Source of the DNA: Elusimicrobiaceae bacterium
GTDB lineage: Bacteria; Elusimicrobiota; Elusimicrobia; Elusimicrobiales; Elusimicrobiaceae
NCBI GenBank assembly: GCA_016283355.1
Contig: JAEEMS010000017.1
Span: 1 to 42,078 of the forward strand
DNA: 42,078 nucleotides
Direction of reading: 5' to 3'
The notes under the pieces were generated by a model. The model was not told where the DNA came from. It was given only the letters and a program-made list of their open reading frames with translations, and searched no databases. A program made the position numbers and the translations under genes. Of this stretch, positions 24,438 to 33,282 are shown one piece after another (positions within the stretch are counted from its first letter, which is position 1; each line of letters opens with the position of its first letter).

Positions 24438-25691
24438 TTGAACCGCCCGTTTCGTTTTTTCAGTGCTTTAATCGGTGTTGCTTGTATAGGAGCTTGTGCC
24501 GTACCTTCCGCACGGGTAAAAACATCGTCCGCTGAAGTATCAACAACAACCACCCCTGCAGCACAAAACTCCGCATTGGAAGAACCCAGTGTATTGCAAT
24601 CCGATTCTCCGGAATCGGAGCAAGAAAAAATTCAACATCACAAAATCGTCCGCGTACTATTGGCAGAAAATCAACCCGAAGCTTTTATTAAACACTCTAA
24701 CCGGGTCAATATTTTCACGCAAGATGAAACCAAAAAATACAAAATTTCTCAAGCCGGAACAATAGCGGTCAAAGGGCTTGCCAACGGTCAAATCCAAGTA
24801 GGAACTCTTAAATCTACCCAACCCGTTTGGATAGAACCTGCCGATGCTACTTTAGAGTGGAAAAGCAACTCCTATACCGGCAAATTTTTAATTCTGCCGG
24901 GCACCGGAAGCACTTTTTCCATTGTGGAATATGTCAAACTGGAAGATTACCTTTATGGGGTACTCCCCTATGAAATGAGCCCTTCGTGGCCGGTAGAAGC
25001 ACTCAAAGCCCAAGCCGTAGCGGCCCGTACTTATACGCTCAAATCACTGGAAAATGTTAAAAATAAAAATTTCGATCTTTATAGCGATGTGCGGAGCCAA
25101 ATGTACCGCGGAAACGGCAAACGTTACGATAACGTTACCCGCGCTATTGATGAAACCAAGGGAGAAATTTTGACCTATCAAGACAACCTCTTTTTTACTT
25201 ACTATCATGCTAACTGCGGGGGCGCTACGGACGATGTAAGCAGCTGGCATTTTTCCACCAAATCCATCAAACCGCTTTCGGGAGCTTCGTGCAACTTTGA
25301 TTCCCATTCCAAAAGTTATTCCTGGAGTATGACCATCCCCACTTCTAAAGTGGAAAAATATGCCCAAAGTGTGGGCCTCAAAGGAACGCTTAAAAGTATC
25401 CGTATTGTCCGCAAAACAGGTACCGGCCGCGCGACCAATTTAACGCTTTCTACTACAAAAGGCAGCAAAACGGTACCGTGCGGGGCCTTCCGCTTGGCTA
25501 CGGGCATCCGCAGTTGTAAAATTACCCGCGTTGCCACCACCACCAAAGGAGTGCAGTTCGCCGGGCGGGGTTATGGCCACGGAATCGGAATGTGCCAAGA
25601 CGGAGCTTACGGTATGGCTAAACGGAATCACTCTTATAAAGAAATTTTGAAACATTATTATCCGGGGGCTTCCCTGGAACAATTGAAATAA
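24438..25691 (+). CDS. SpoIID/LytB-domain lipoprotein
   Basis: A 417-residue protein with a lipoprotein signal (IGAC lipobox near residue 20), a low-complexity Thr/Ser linker (to about 65) and a SpoIID/LytB domain. Characteristic stretches are VEYVKLEDYLYGVLPYEMSPSWPVEALKAQAVAARTYTLK, TYYHANCGGATDDV and a C-terminal GRGYGHGIGMCQDGAYGMA. SpoIID is a lytic transglycosylase acting on peptidoglycan glycan strands lacking stem peptides; relatives in Gram-negatives are envelope-located. The start is TTG at 24438, seven bases after AGGAG. The context ruvA-ruvB-this gene-queA suggests simple operon membership. Confidence 0.9.
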   Translation: MNRPFRFFSALIGVACIGACAVPSARVKTSSAEVSTTTTPAAQNSALEEPSVLQSDSPESEQEKIQHHKIVRVLLAENQPEAFIKHSNRVNIFTQDETKKYKISQAGTIAVKGLANGQIQVGTLKSTQPVWIEPADATLEWKSNSYTGKFLILPGTGSTFSIVEYVKLEDYLYGVLPYEMSPSWPVEALKAQAVAARTYTLKSLENVKNKNFDLYSDVRSQMYRGNGKRYDNVTRAIDETKGEILTYQDNLFFTYYHANCGGATDDVSSWHFSTKSIKPLSGASCNFDSHSKSYSWSMTIPTSKVEKYAQSVGLKGTLKSIRIVRKTGTGRATNLTLSTTKGSKTVPCGAFRLATGIRSCKITRVATTTKGVQFAGRGYGHGIGMCQDGAYGMAKRNHSYKEILKHYYPGASLEQLK

Positions 25692-25692
25692 T

Positions 25693-26730
25693 ATGGCCTT
25701 CGAACGTTTTAAACAATTGAATTTGGACCCACTCATTGCCAAACAACCCGCTACCCCGCGCGATTCTTCCCGCCAAATGGTATTACACCGGGATAGCCAC
25801 ACTATCGAACACCGGATTTTTCGGGATATTCACGAGTATTTTAACGCAGGGGACGCGTTGGTTATCAATAATACCAAAGTTTTTCCTGCCAAATTATTTG
25901 CCCATAAACCCACGGGCGGAAAAGTGGAAGTATTACTGGTGCGCCCGTTGCCGGATCCTACCGTTTGGGCCGTTTTAACACGGGATTATAAAGAAGGCAT
26001 GACCCTTGATTTTGGTAACGGATTAACGGCCAAAGTTATCGGGAAAACGGAACAAAACGAAGCATTGCTGCAATTTAACCAATCCGATATTTTACCTTTT
26101 TGCCATGCGCACGGGTTAATGCCACTGCCACAGTATATTGAAAAAGCCCGGAAACACAGCGGCCTTTCCGCCAGTATTGAAACCGACAAAGAACGCTACC
26201 AAACCGTATACGCCAAGTACGAAGGGTCGATTGCCGCGCCGACAGCCGGATTTCATTTTACGCCGGAATTGCTACAGAAAATAGCCGACAAGGGCGTAAA
26301 AATTTGTTACATCACTTTGCATGTAGGATGGGGTACGTTTAAACCGCTGCGCGGAGAACCGCAAGAACACAAAATGTTGGCCGAACTTGGAGAAATTTCC
26401 GAAGGAACCGCAGCCACTTTAAACGAAGTCCGCGCCCACGGTGGACACGTTTTTTCTTGCGGCACAACCAGTACCCGAACTCTTGAGAGTTTTACGGACG
26501 CGCAACACATTACCCATAGCGGTAAGAAATGGACGGACCTATTTATTTATCCCGGATACACCTTCAAAGCCATTGATTGTTTAATCACCAATTTTCACTT
26601 CCCGGATTCTACACCGCTCTGCATGACCAGCGCTTTTGCCGGGGAAGATTTTATTTACGAGGCCTATTTGCAAGCCGTTGAAAAGAAATACCGTTTTTAT
26701 TCGTTTGGCGACAGCATGATGATCTTGTAA
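25693..26730 (+). CDS. queA: S-adenosylmethionine:tRNA ribosyltransferase-isomerase
   Basis: A 345-residue QueA that transfers and rearranges the ribosyl group of SAM onto preQ1 in tRNA to give epoxyqueuosine. Recognisable segments are GDALVINNTKVFPAKL, GGKVEVLLVR, RYQTVYAKYEGSIAAPTAGFHFT, HVGWGTFKPLR and NFHFPDSTPLCMTSAFAG. Length is normal. ATG 25693 follows the preceding stop by one base. Association with ruvAB is common in Gram-negatives. It implies queuosine modification in this organism. Confidence 0.96.
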   Translation: MAFERFKQLNLDPLIAKQPATPRDSSRQMVLHRDSHTIEHRIFRDIHEYFNAGDALVINNTKVFPAKLFAHKPTGGKVEVLLVRPLPDPTVWAVLTRDYKEGMTLDFGNGLTAKVIGKTEQNEALLQFNQSDILPFCHAHGLMPLPQYIEKARKHSGLSASIETDKERYQTVYAKYEGSIAAPTAGFHFTPELLQKIADKGVKICYITLHVGWGTFKPLRGEPQEHKMLAELGEISEGTAATLNEVRAHGGHVFSCGTTSTRTLESFTDAQHITHSGKKWTDLFIYPGYTFKAIDCLITNFHFPDSTPLCMTSAFAGEDFIYEAYLQAVEKKYRFYSFGDSMMIL

Positions 26731-26743
26731 TAAAACGCTCTTA

Positions 26744-26776
26744 AAAAACGCCCCTTCTTTCGGAAGGGGCGTTTTT
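26744..26776. terminator. Bidirectional terminator between queA and the permease gene
   Basis: AAAAACGCCCCTTC, a short loop, then GAAGGGGCGTTTTT: a perfect stem with T-tracts in both directions between converging genes. Confidence 0.9.
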
Positions 26777-26791
26777 GTATTCAGAGAAAAG

Positions 26792-27811
26792 TTAATTCGG
26801 CAAACGGCCTGCCATAAACTCGGCTACCGCACGCGTATGTTTAATTTTGCTTAACACAATTTTTAGCGACGCCGTCAGCGGTACAGATAGAAACGCACCG
26901 GGCACTCCCCAAACCAACGTCCAAAAAATAAGGGAGGTCACTACTGTAGCCGGATGGAGATCTAATCCTTCCCCCAAGAAACGGGGTTCCAACATATTCC
27001 CGATTATAAATTCAGAAATGGACAAAAGTCCCAATACTATAAAGAACCGATGTCCTAAACCAAACTGCAAAAATAAAACGGGAATCGGCAACAAAACAGC
27101 CAAAATAGAGCCCACACTGGGGATAAAATTGAGCAAGAAAACAAACAGCGCAAACACTATGGCCAATTTTACTTGGAAACCAAATAAAATACCGGCTGCC
27201 ACAATCCCCGTAATCAGCGATGCCGTTAACTTAACGGACAAATATACCGATACATTGGATAACATTTCTTTAATAGCCGGGTTGGTAATAGGGGGTGTTT
27301 TCTTGCTGCCAAACAAGAAAAATGTCATAAACAATACAATGAGCAACGCGCCGGATACCACGCTAAACACTTTCCCGCCCACATTTTTAAGCCAATTAAA
27401 TACCGGCAAATCCCGCAAATAATTCTCTACGAAACTTTGGTCCACCGTAATACCGTGATTTTGCACGGTTGTCAGCACATTATTAGCCGTTTCCACCAAA
27501 CTTTGGCGATATACTTCCACGCCTTTTAAAAAATCACCTACAGCATTAACGGTAAATACCACTACTGCCGCAAAAAAAGCAACAAACAACAAAATAGAGA
27601 AAGCCAGTGCCACCCATTTAGGGAAATGAAACCGATGGCGCAAATACAACGTCATCTGCGCCAAAATGGTGTAGAAAAAAATCGAAATGACCAACGGAAT
27701 AAGCAACGCCTTGGTATACACCAAAAAAGCCGTCACAATTCCCGCCGCGATAATCGTCAGACATACGGCACTTGTCTTTAAATAATAATAGTAAGGTTTA
27801 TCGGCACGCAT
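26792..27811 (-). CDS. AI-2E family transporter-like permease
   Basis: A 339-residue polytopic membrane protein of the AI-2E/UPF0118 family. Two N-terminal helices form a hairpin (about 15-55) and a third follows (about 65-90). A soluble segment (about 95-150) precedes the later helices, with family features FLLNFIPSVGSILAVLLPIP and EPRFLGEGLDLHPATVV. Members are linked to autoinducer-2 export, Na+/H+ exchange or other export, so the substrate is open. It overlaps the preceding gene by 14 bp and is last in the operon. Confidence 0.9.
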   Translation of the reverse strand: MRADKPYYYYLKTSAVCLTIIAAGIVTAFLVYTKALLIPLVISIFFYTILAQMTLYLRHRFHFPKWVALAFSILLFVAFFAAVVVFTVNAVGDFLKGVEVYRQSLVETANNVLTTVQNHGITVDQSFVENYLRDLPVFNWLKNVGGKVFSVVSGALLIVLFMTFFLFGSKKTPPITNPAIKEMLSNVSVYLSVKLTASLITGIVAAGILFGFQVKLAIVFALFVFLLNFIPSVGSILAVLLPIPVLFLQFGLGHRFFIVLGLLSISEFIIGNMLEPRFLGEGLDLHPATVVTSLIFWTLVWGVPGAFLSVPLTASLKIVLSKIKHTRAVAEFMAGRLPN

Positions 27812-28322
27812 AAGGTTTTCTGTTCCGCTCCGTTTTTTGGGCTATCTCCCGTGCCAGAAATAAAATTTTCCCCGTCAAGTTAGCAATGTCCGTTTGGCAG
27901 GAAGTAAGCAACCATACATTTAATTTGGCTGCCGTAAAATTTTTATAATGTTTACAAAAAGCATCGTACTGCGTAATAAATTCGTCACACGCCCGAGAAA
28001 GCATTTTGGCACGGCTATTTAACCCTTTAGCAGACAGCGTCAAAGAACCGTCCCATTCCGTTTCTTTGTGCGTGCGGATTTCCATTCGCAACCGTGCCCA
28101 TGTGGGTTCCTGTGCATTGACTTGCTCGCGCAATTGTTGGCAAAACTGATTAAACTCCTCCGCAAAAGTAACATCGCGCACTTCGATATTTTTGCGAATT
28201 TGTTGTAAAATTTGTACCAACCGTTTGCTGAAATCAGCCAAACTCGAACCCGCTCCCAACACTTCACAGCGAAGCAGCTCACACTGGGCACAAATCGCAT
28301 CTAATAATTGTTCGGTTGTCAT
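27798..28322 (-). CDS. Helical cytoplasmic protein, unknown
   Basis: A 174-residue protein predicted to be almost fully alpha-helical, with no signal or membrane segment and seven cysteines scattered through it. Family not recognised. The ATG at 28322 lies 5 bp after the histidine kinase stop; longer in-frame readings overlap the kinase and are rejected. Its place directly after a kinase that lacks any sensor domain makes a regulatory or partner role possible, but nothing in the sequence shows it. Confidence 0.72.
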   Translation of the reverse strand: MTTEQLLDAICAQCELLRCEVLGAGSSLADFSKRLVQILQQIRKNIEVRDVTFAEEFNQFCQQLREQVNAQEPTWARLRMEIRTHKETEWDGSLTLSAKGLNSRAKMLSRACDEFITQYDAFCKHYKNFTAAKLNVWLLTSCQTDIANLTGKILFLAREIAQKTERNRKPYACR

Positions 28323-28326
28323 ATTA

Positions 28327-29076
28327 TTAACGTGCAAATTTAACAGTAAAAATGGAACCCAGCCCTCGGTCCGATACCACGCTGGCAGATCCGCCATGTA
28401 ACTGCGCAATGCGTTGCACCATCGGCAAGCCAAGCCCTAACCCGCTGATTTGCCCGGTAAAATCATCATCCACCTGGAAAAACGGTTCAAAAATACGGCC
28501 TACATCTTGCGGGCGGACCCCTACCCCGTAATCGCGTACAGAAATGGAAATGCTATCTCCGTGGTTCGCCACTTGCACTTTAATATTCTTTTCCATCTTG
28601 TTATTAAATTTAATAGCATTGGAAAGGAGTTCTTCTATCCCCAAACGCACCATTTCTTCATTTGCATTGAGAGATAAATTAGCTGGGCAATCAATATCAA
28701 TAAATGTGCCCCGTTTAACCATGGTCTTTCCCGCATCGGTTGTTTCCAAACCGGTATCGTTCTTTTCTTGTAATACGGCTTGCGACGCACAGTCCTTCAA
28801 CAATTCTTTGAGTCCAAGTGTTTTCTTTTCCAATGCTTTTGGCGAAGATTCCATCACTTTATTGAAAGCACCAAGTTTGCGAACCAATTCCGCCAGATGT
28901 CTTCCTTGGACGTTAATTTCATCCAAAGCTTTGGCAGTAAAAGGGGAAAATTTTTCTTTATCCGCTTGCACCAAAACAGCTTCCGAATATCCGTTAATGA
29001 TAGAAAGCGAGGTGCGAAATTTATGTGCAATAATTGCTAACGCCCGAATGCTCAACCCTGTTTCATTTGGCTTCAT
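28327..29076 (-). CDS. Sensorless histidine kinase
   Basis: A 249-residue soluble histidine kinase. The HisKA-like helix begins almost at once, with phospho-acceptor His18 in AHKFRTSLSIINGYSE (usual H-E-x-R-T-P-L). The HATPase domain (about 130-249) has N box ELLSNAIKFN, G1 RDYGVGV, F box IFEPFFQ and G2 GLGLGLPMV, so ATP binding is intact. There is no PAS, GAF, HAMP or membrane segment, and no response regulator next to it. AAGGGG precedes ATG 29076, 9 bp after the outer-membrane protein gene. Signal input must come from another protein. Confidence 0.9.
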   Translation of the reverse strand: MKPNETGLSIRALAIIAHKFRTSLSIINGYSEAVLVQADKEKFSPFTAKALDEINVQGRHLAELVRKLGAFNKVMESSPKALEKKTLGLKELLKDCASQAVLQEKNDTGLETTDAGKTMVKRGTFIDIDCPANLSLNANEEMVRLGIEELLSNAIKFNNKMEKNIKVQVANHGDSISISVRDYGVGVRPQDVGRIFEPFFQVDDDFTGQISGLGLGLPMVQRIAQLHGGSASVVSDRGLGSIFTVKFAR

Positions 29077-29085
29077 AGATACCCC

Positions 29086-29961
29086 TTAAAAAACCCATCC
29101 AAGGTGCGCATACAAGATATCCCGTTTATGGCGGCTATGTACCGATTGTATATGGTTGTAACCCACATCCGCCCGGATAGCTTGCGTAAGGGAAAAAGTA
29201 TTTCCCACCACAAAAGAGTGTTCCGGTTCGGTGGAATAAAATTCCGCAAAACGATATCCCGCATACAAAGAGGCCTGACGTTCCATCCAAATACGTGTCA
29301 AACGTGCCCCCACATTGTATTTCCCCAGGTCGTGGCTAAAATCAAAAGTTTGGGAAGGCGCCAAATCCTGTTGATCCATAATACCGCGGAACCCTTCTAC
29401 GCCCGTAATTCCGTCGGGGTAATGATAAGCATTCCCCGTTACTTCAAAACTAAAAGAACGGAAGAAATTTTTGTGCACCCCTAGCGTATAAGCCAACTGA
29501 TTATACGATTGATTAGAGGCCGTTCCGTTGTCCAGAAACAAAGTGCCGGTTTGGCGAGCAAAAGAAACCCCGACGTACGCATGCGTGTACAATTCTTCCA
29601 CGCTGTCTTCCTGCAACGTCATAAGCAAGCGCCCGGTCACGCCCCAAGCAGAAGCATCTTGATATTCGCTTTGGTGGCTTTTATTTTTGAAATAGTAAAA
29701 AGGTGTTACGTATGCTTTGAGCAATTCATTTTCCAGTTGCAAAGGCACGTAGACGGAATAAATGGGATCTTTTAATGCCTTTTCATCTGTAAAACGTGCT
29801 TCTATCCCTGTAGAAAAAGAAAGCGAAAGATTTGTTTCAATCGCAGCGGCCGCTTGATAAAACTTAGAAGAGCCGCGATAAGCGGCCGAAATTTCCCACG
29901 GAGCGGAAAACCCGTTCAAACCGCTAAGCACTACTACAAACCCTAGAATAAATTTCTTCAT
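29086..29961 (-). CDS. Probable outer-membrane beta-barrel protein
   Basis: A 291-residue exported protein with a signal peptide (about 1-19) and many short alternating hydrophobic strands rich in aromatic residues. It ends in LYAHLGWVF, a terminal aromatic that fits the outer-membrane insertion signal. No family recognised; the size suggests 10-14 strands. The start has no Shine-Dalgarno, but TTTAAT lies six bases upstream. First gene of an operon with a histidine kinase, a helical protein and an AI-2E-type permease. Confidence 0.75.
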   Translation of the reverse strand: MKKFILGFVVVLSGLNGFSAPWEISAAYRGSSKFYQAAAAIETNLSLSFSTGIEARFTDEKALKDPIYSVYVPLQLENELLKAYVTPFYYFKNKSHQSEYQDASAWGVTGRLLMTLQEDSVEELYTHAYVGVSFARQTGTLFLDNGTASNQSYNQLAYTLGVHKNFFRSFSFEVTGNAYHYPDGITGVEGFRGIMDQQDLAPSQTFDFSHDLGKYNVGARLTRIWMERQASLYAGYRFAEFYSTEPEHSFVVGNTFSLTQAIRADVGYNHIQSVHSRHKRDILYAHLGWVF

Positions 29962-29967
29962 ACTATT

Positions 29968-29973
29968 ATTAAA
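29968..29973 (-). promoter_or_regulatory. -10 box of the outer-membrane protein gene, predicted leaderless
   Basis: TTTAAT on the minus strand, six bases before ATG 29961. It has the same geometry as lolC, ispH, ruvA and the gene at 30043. Confidence 0.4.
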
Positions 29974-30027
29974 CTAAATTTCCGCGTTTTTTAAAAGAAA
30001 AATGAACAGCGTGTCCCGTTCCAGATT

Positions 30028-30036
30028 TGGTACAAT
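30028..30036 (+). promoter_or_regulatory. Extended -10 of the metallophosphoesterase-fold gene, predicted leaderless
   Basis: TGGTACAAT, hexamer at 30031-30036, six bases before ATG 30043. No Shine-Dalgarno. Confidence 0.5.
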
Positions 30037-30042
30037 AAAGTC

Positions 30043-31287
30043 ATGAAAAAAATGTTTTTCTTTTTTACTTTGTGTCTTTTTTTGACGGGGACGCTACAAG
30101 CCGCCCAAATTATTCGCGGACCTTATTTGGAAAATGTTACCCAAAATACCATCATTTTGAAATGGCAAACCGACACCGCCACTCCCAGTTGGTTGGAATA
30201 TGGCCCTGCACCCGATAATTGCAATCAAATCATGACGTTGACCCCTTCCGGCTACAGTCACCGCGTTGTTTTATACGGATTGGTGCCAAACCAAGATTTT
30301 TGTTACCGCGTGTATGTAGGGAACAATGCGCAAACCGGTGTGCAAAACCCGGTAGAAGGTTCTTTCCGCACGCTGTTTTCGGCCGAGCGCAAAATTGTTA
30401 ATTTTTTGGCCATTGGTTCCACCTCCTCTTCCGCACAGACGTTGCCCGAAGTAGATCTAAGCGGAGATCTTTCCCAACCCCTCGCGACAACAGATGCGGC
30501 CGCCGTCCCACGTGCTGAACTGGGAGCACTGATGGCCCAACACAACGCAGATTTCTTGATTCATACCGGCAATCTCACACACAGCGGACTTAATCAGGAC
30601 GCTAACAAAGAATTCTTTGCACCGCTACGCGATGTGCTCAAAAAAACTCCTCTCTTTGTAGCGTTAGGGCCCAATGAATACGGCCCAAACCGGCAGAGCA
30701 AAGACAGCCAAACTTTCCTGCGCACCAATTACTCCCGTTATCATGATATGACGTGGAGCAATGCCACTCCCAAATACTATTCTTTTGATACGGCCAATGC
30801 GCGTTTTGTGTTTTTAGATACAAACATCACCCAAGGAGCTACTTGGGCACCCGAATTGGGGGAGGAATCTGCGCAAATAAAGTGGCTGAAAACCACGTTA
30901 GCCGGCGCACCGGAAAAATGGAAAATAGTGGTAATGAATACACCGGCGTATTCCACCGGGGCAAATGGTTTTAATCAAGAAGTGCGGGACAGATTATCCA
31001 AAATATTTGAAGATTACCGCGTAAAACTTGTATTGCAAGGCGGAGATGCCAACTACGAGCGCACCTTCCCCATGCTACGTGGGGAAACCAACCAACGCGG
31101 TGTAACGTACGTTACCTTGGGAACCGCCGGCCCGACCCCTACCAAACGCGTCTCCAGCGACCCTTCCACCGCACGTTTTGTGGCCACTCCTCACTATGCC
31201 GTGGGTAAAATTGTGGACCACAAATTAACATTAACTGTTTTTAGTAATACCGGCAAACAGTTAGATAAACTGGAAATATATCTATAA
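30043..31287 (+). CDS. Exported metallophosphoesterase-fold protein lacking metal ligands
   Basis: A 414-residue exported protein with a signal peptide (1-20), a fibronectin-III-like purple-acid-phosphatase N-domain (about 21-112) and a calcineurin-like phosphoesterase domain (about 118-400). The fold is easily traced by motif position, but the ligands are replaced. HTGN (Asn177) stands where HTGD is expected, GPNE (209-212) for GNHE, VMNTPAYS (Asn299) for a His, and QGGDANYER (332-340) for SGHDHNYER. The first Asp-x-His motif is also missing (IGSTSSS). It is therefore probably a non-catalytic binding protein. The gene is intact and single, with its own promoter and terminator. Confidence 0.87.
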   Translation: MKKMFFFFTLCLFLTGTLQAAQIIRGPYLENVTQNTIILKWQTDTATPSWLEYGPAPDNCNQIMTLTPSGYSHRVVLYGLVPNQDFCYRVYVGNNAQTGVQNPVEGSFRTLFSAERKIVNFLAIGSTSSSAQTLPEVDLSGDLSQPLATTDAAAVPRAELGALMAQHNADFLIHTGNLTHSGLNQDANKEFFAPLRDVLKKTPLFVALGPNEYGPNRQSKDSQTFLRTNYSRYHDMTWSNATPKYYSFDTANARFVFLDTNITQGATWAPELGEESAQIKWLKTTLAGAPEKWKIVVMNTPAYSTGANGFNQEVRDRLSKIFEDYRVKLVLQGGDANYERTFPMLRGETNQRGVTYVTLGTAGPTPTKRVSSDPSTARFVATPHYAVGKIVDHKLTLTVFSNTGKQLDKLEIYL

Positions 31288-31304
31288 GCAAACTCTATAT
31301 GATA

Positions 31305-31330
31305 GCCCCCGGCGTTTATCCGGGGGTTTT
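31305..31330 (+). terminator. Terminator after the metallophosphoesterase-fold gene
   Basis: CCCCCGG (31306-31312) pairs with CCGGGGG (31320-31326), followed by TTTT. Confidence 0.85.
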
Positions 31331-31346
31331 AAATATAACGATTCTT

Positions 31347-33104
31347 CTACTTTTTAAGATTCTCTACGCTATTCCAATAATTTGCCACTTGTCGCAACAA
31401 ATCCCTCAACTCCGGATATTGGGTCCGATTAAGAGGGCTCTCCAATTTTGGTCGGATGCCGTTGACAAGCCAATCTTCGGCCATGCGCGCTTTGTTGTAG
31501 AGTTGCTGCGCATGCGCGGCAGACAATAGCGGATAGTCACCGGTAGCATCCAATTCAATGAGCAGTTGGTTTTGGCACAGTAACTCCCGGGCATACGCAA
31601 AGGCGTAAAACTGTTCTACCCAACCCCTTTCGGCCAATACGGACTTTTCCTGGTTGGTAGGCGGAAGCATTCCAATCCAAAAAGCAGACGGATCTGTTAT
31701 TGAGGCACGAACGAAGTCAAAATCGCCTTGACTTACAATGTTTTTCTCTTTTGAGGGGAGAAATGGGTTTTTCTCCCTTAACATTTGCGACAATTCGGTA
31801 GCTTGTGCGCGCACCTGTTCTTCCGAATACTCCGTCGCGTTTTTATTTTTCAGCTTATAATCATGAGGGCGGTTACTCAGTAACAAGGGATCGGCCCAAT
31901 TACTCGTTTGGCGGGGTCGCCCGATCCAATGAGGATGAACATCTTCGGAAAAACCATATTTTTCTTGATATTTTTGAGGAATTTTTACGCTGCGCGGTTG
32001 CAAAAAACGATAGTATTCGGCCAAGCGGGAAAGCGCTTCATACAAATCGTGTTGCAAAGGAGTTCCTCCGTCCATATTGTATTGAATAAATGCGACCAAT
32101 TGCGCTTTTACCGCGTATACTTCCCCTCGGAGTTGACTAGCCAAACGTTCCATATCTCCGGAGGAAAATTGTTGCGGATGTTCCAAATAATCTTGTAAAT
32201 TGGCAATATGTCGCTTCAGTTCGGAAATGATTGTTTGATTGATAGATTCATACCTATCCAAAAACGCTTGCGTTACTTTGTCTTTATGACTGGCAGGCCA
32301 ATACTCATTTTCATAATAAACACAAAGAAACTCTTGGTCTGTTGTGTTTTCTGCTTTTTCCAAAGTGTTCTCTAACATCTTCAATACATTTTCGGTCTGT
32401 TCAATATGATAGCGTGGCCTTTCCTTCTGTTCGCGGGCCAATACATTTAACGCTTCATCTTCCGGGGTTCCTTTTACAGGCAACCAAGCATAGATGGATT
32501 CCTCTGTAAATTGGTCCATCATGAGAAGCAATGGGTCTTTGATGCCGTTACCGACCATTCCATTTTTCGCGTAGCTAATCATTCGTTCAGACAAGGGAAT
32601 ACTTTCTGCAGAGTAGAGTACATTAGGAAAAACTGCCAACGCTTCGTATTTGTAAGCGGCCACCCGATAGGCAGCTTGATAAAAATCCCCTCCCAGTTCC
32701 TGTTCCAATATGAAGCGGTTTAAAAAATCAAATTCTCCGTGGCGTAGTGCCACATCCACTGCCAACTCTCCAAAATAAGCTCCTTCCGGTTTGTCGCGAA
32801 ATAACTTGTAAGAGTCCTCTATGAGGGGCAAAACATCCTGTGAAGTAATATGGCCAAGAGGTATAAGGTCCTGCAAAAGAACAGAGGCATTGTGTATCTC
32901 CAATGGAGATGACCCTAACGGAGAGAACCTCTTGCGATCTGTCAAAAGAGACAAATTAGTCCGCACACGATGTAAAGCAGCATCAAATCCTCCCCTTTGT
33001 TTCAAAATGTTGTTAATTTGCAAAGGGTTTATTTTTGGTTTTCCGGCAGCAATTGCCGATAACGGCAACCAGGCGGCCAAGATAAGTAAAATTATTTTCT
33101 TCAT
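31347..33104 (-). CDS. Large exported helical protein, unknown
   Basis: A 585-residue protein with a signal peptide (about 1-19, ending AIAA) and a long, mostly helical body rich in Leu, Glu, Gln and Tyr. I do not recognise the family and see no catalytic motif. ATG 33104 is chosen because GGAGG precedes it by five bases. It appears to be a single gene, bounded by terminators at 31305-31330 and 33243-33265. Its 5' region (33105-33240) contains a small hairpin (GACCC/GGGTC near 33152-33165). Periplasmic or surface location is inferred from the signal. Confidence 0.8.
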   Translation of the reverse strand: MKKIILLILAAWLPLSAIAAGKPKINPLQINNILKQRGGFDAALHRVRTNLSLLTDRKRFSPLGSSPLEIHNASVLLQDLIPLGHITSQDVLPLIEDSYKLFRDKPEGAYFGELAVDVALRHGEFDFLNRFILEQELGGDFYQAAYRVAAYKYEALAVFPNVLYSAESIPLSERMISYAKNGMVGNGIKDPLLLMMDQFTEESIYAWLPVKGTPEDEALNVLAREQKERPRYHIEQTENVLKMLENTLEKAENTTDQEFLCVYYENEYWPASHKDKVTQAFLDRYESINQTIISELKRHIANLQDYLEHPQQFSSGDMERLASQLRGEVYAVKAQLVAFIQYNMDGGTPLQHDLYEALSRLAEYYRFLQPRSVKIPQKYQEKYGFSEDVHPHWIGRPRQTSNWADPLLLSNRPHDYKLKNKNATEYSEEQVRAQATELSQMLREKNPFLPSKEKNIVSQGDFDFVRASITDPSAFWIGMLPPTNQEKSVLAERGWVEQFYAFAYARELLCQNQLLIELDATGDYPLLSAAHAQQLYNKARMAEDWLVNGIRPKLESPLNRTQYPELRDLLRQVANYWNSVENLKK

Positions 33105-33236
33105 ATATTCCTCCAATAGGGATATTTATAATGTAGCTAATCGCCGGAAGGACCCACAAGGGTCTTTAGGCCCAGGGAGAAAATAGGTCTTTTGGGAAAT
33201 GATAAAAAGGATTACAACAAGGGTTGGAGAAGCGCA

Positions 33237-33265
33237 CAAAAAAGGGCCGCCTCAAAGGCGGCCCT
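33237..33265 (-). terminator. Terminator of the lipoprotein/FKBP operon
   Basis: AGGGCCGCC (33243-33251) and GGCGGCCCT (33257-33265) with a TCAAA loop. The minus-strand transcript continues into TTTTTT. It lies directly after the 179-residue gene. Confidence 0.88.
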
Positions 33266-33282
33266 CTCTGATCACAAAAACA

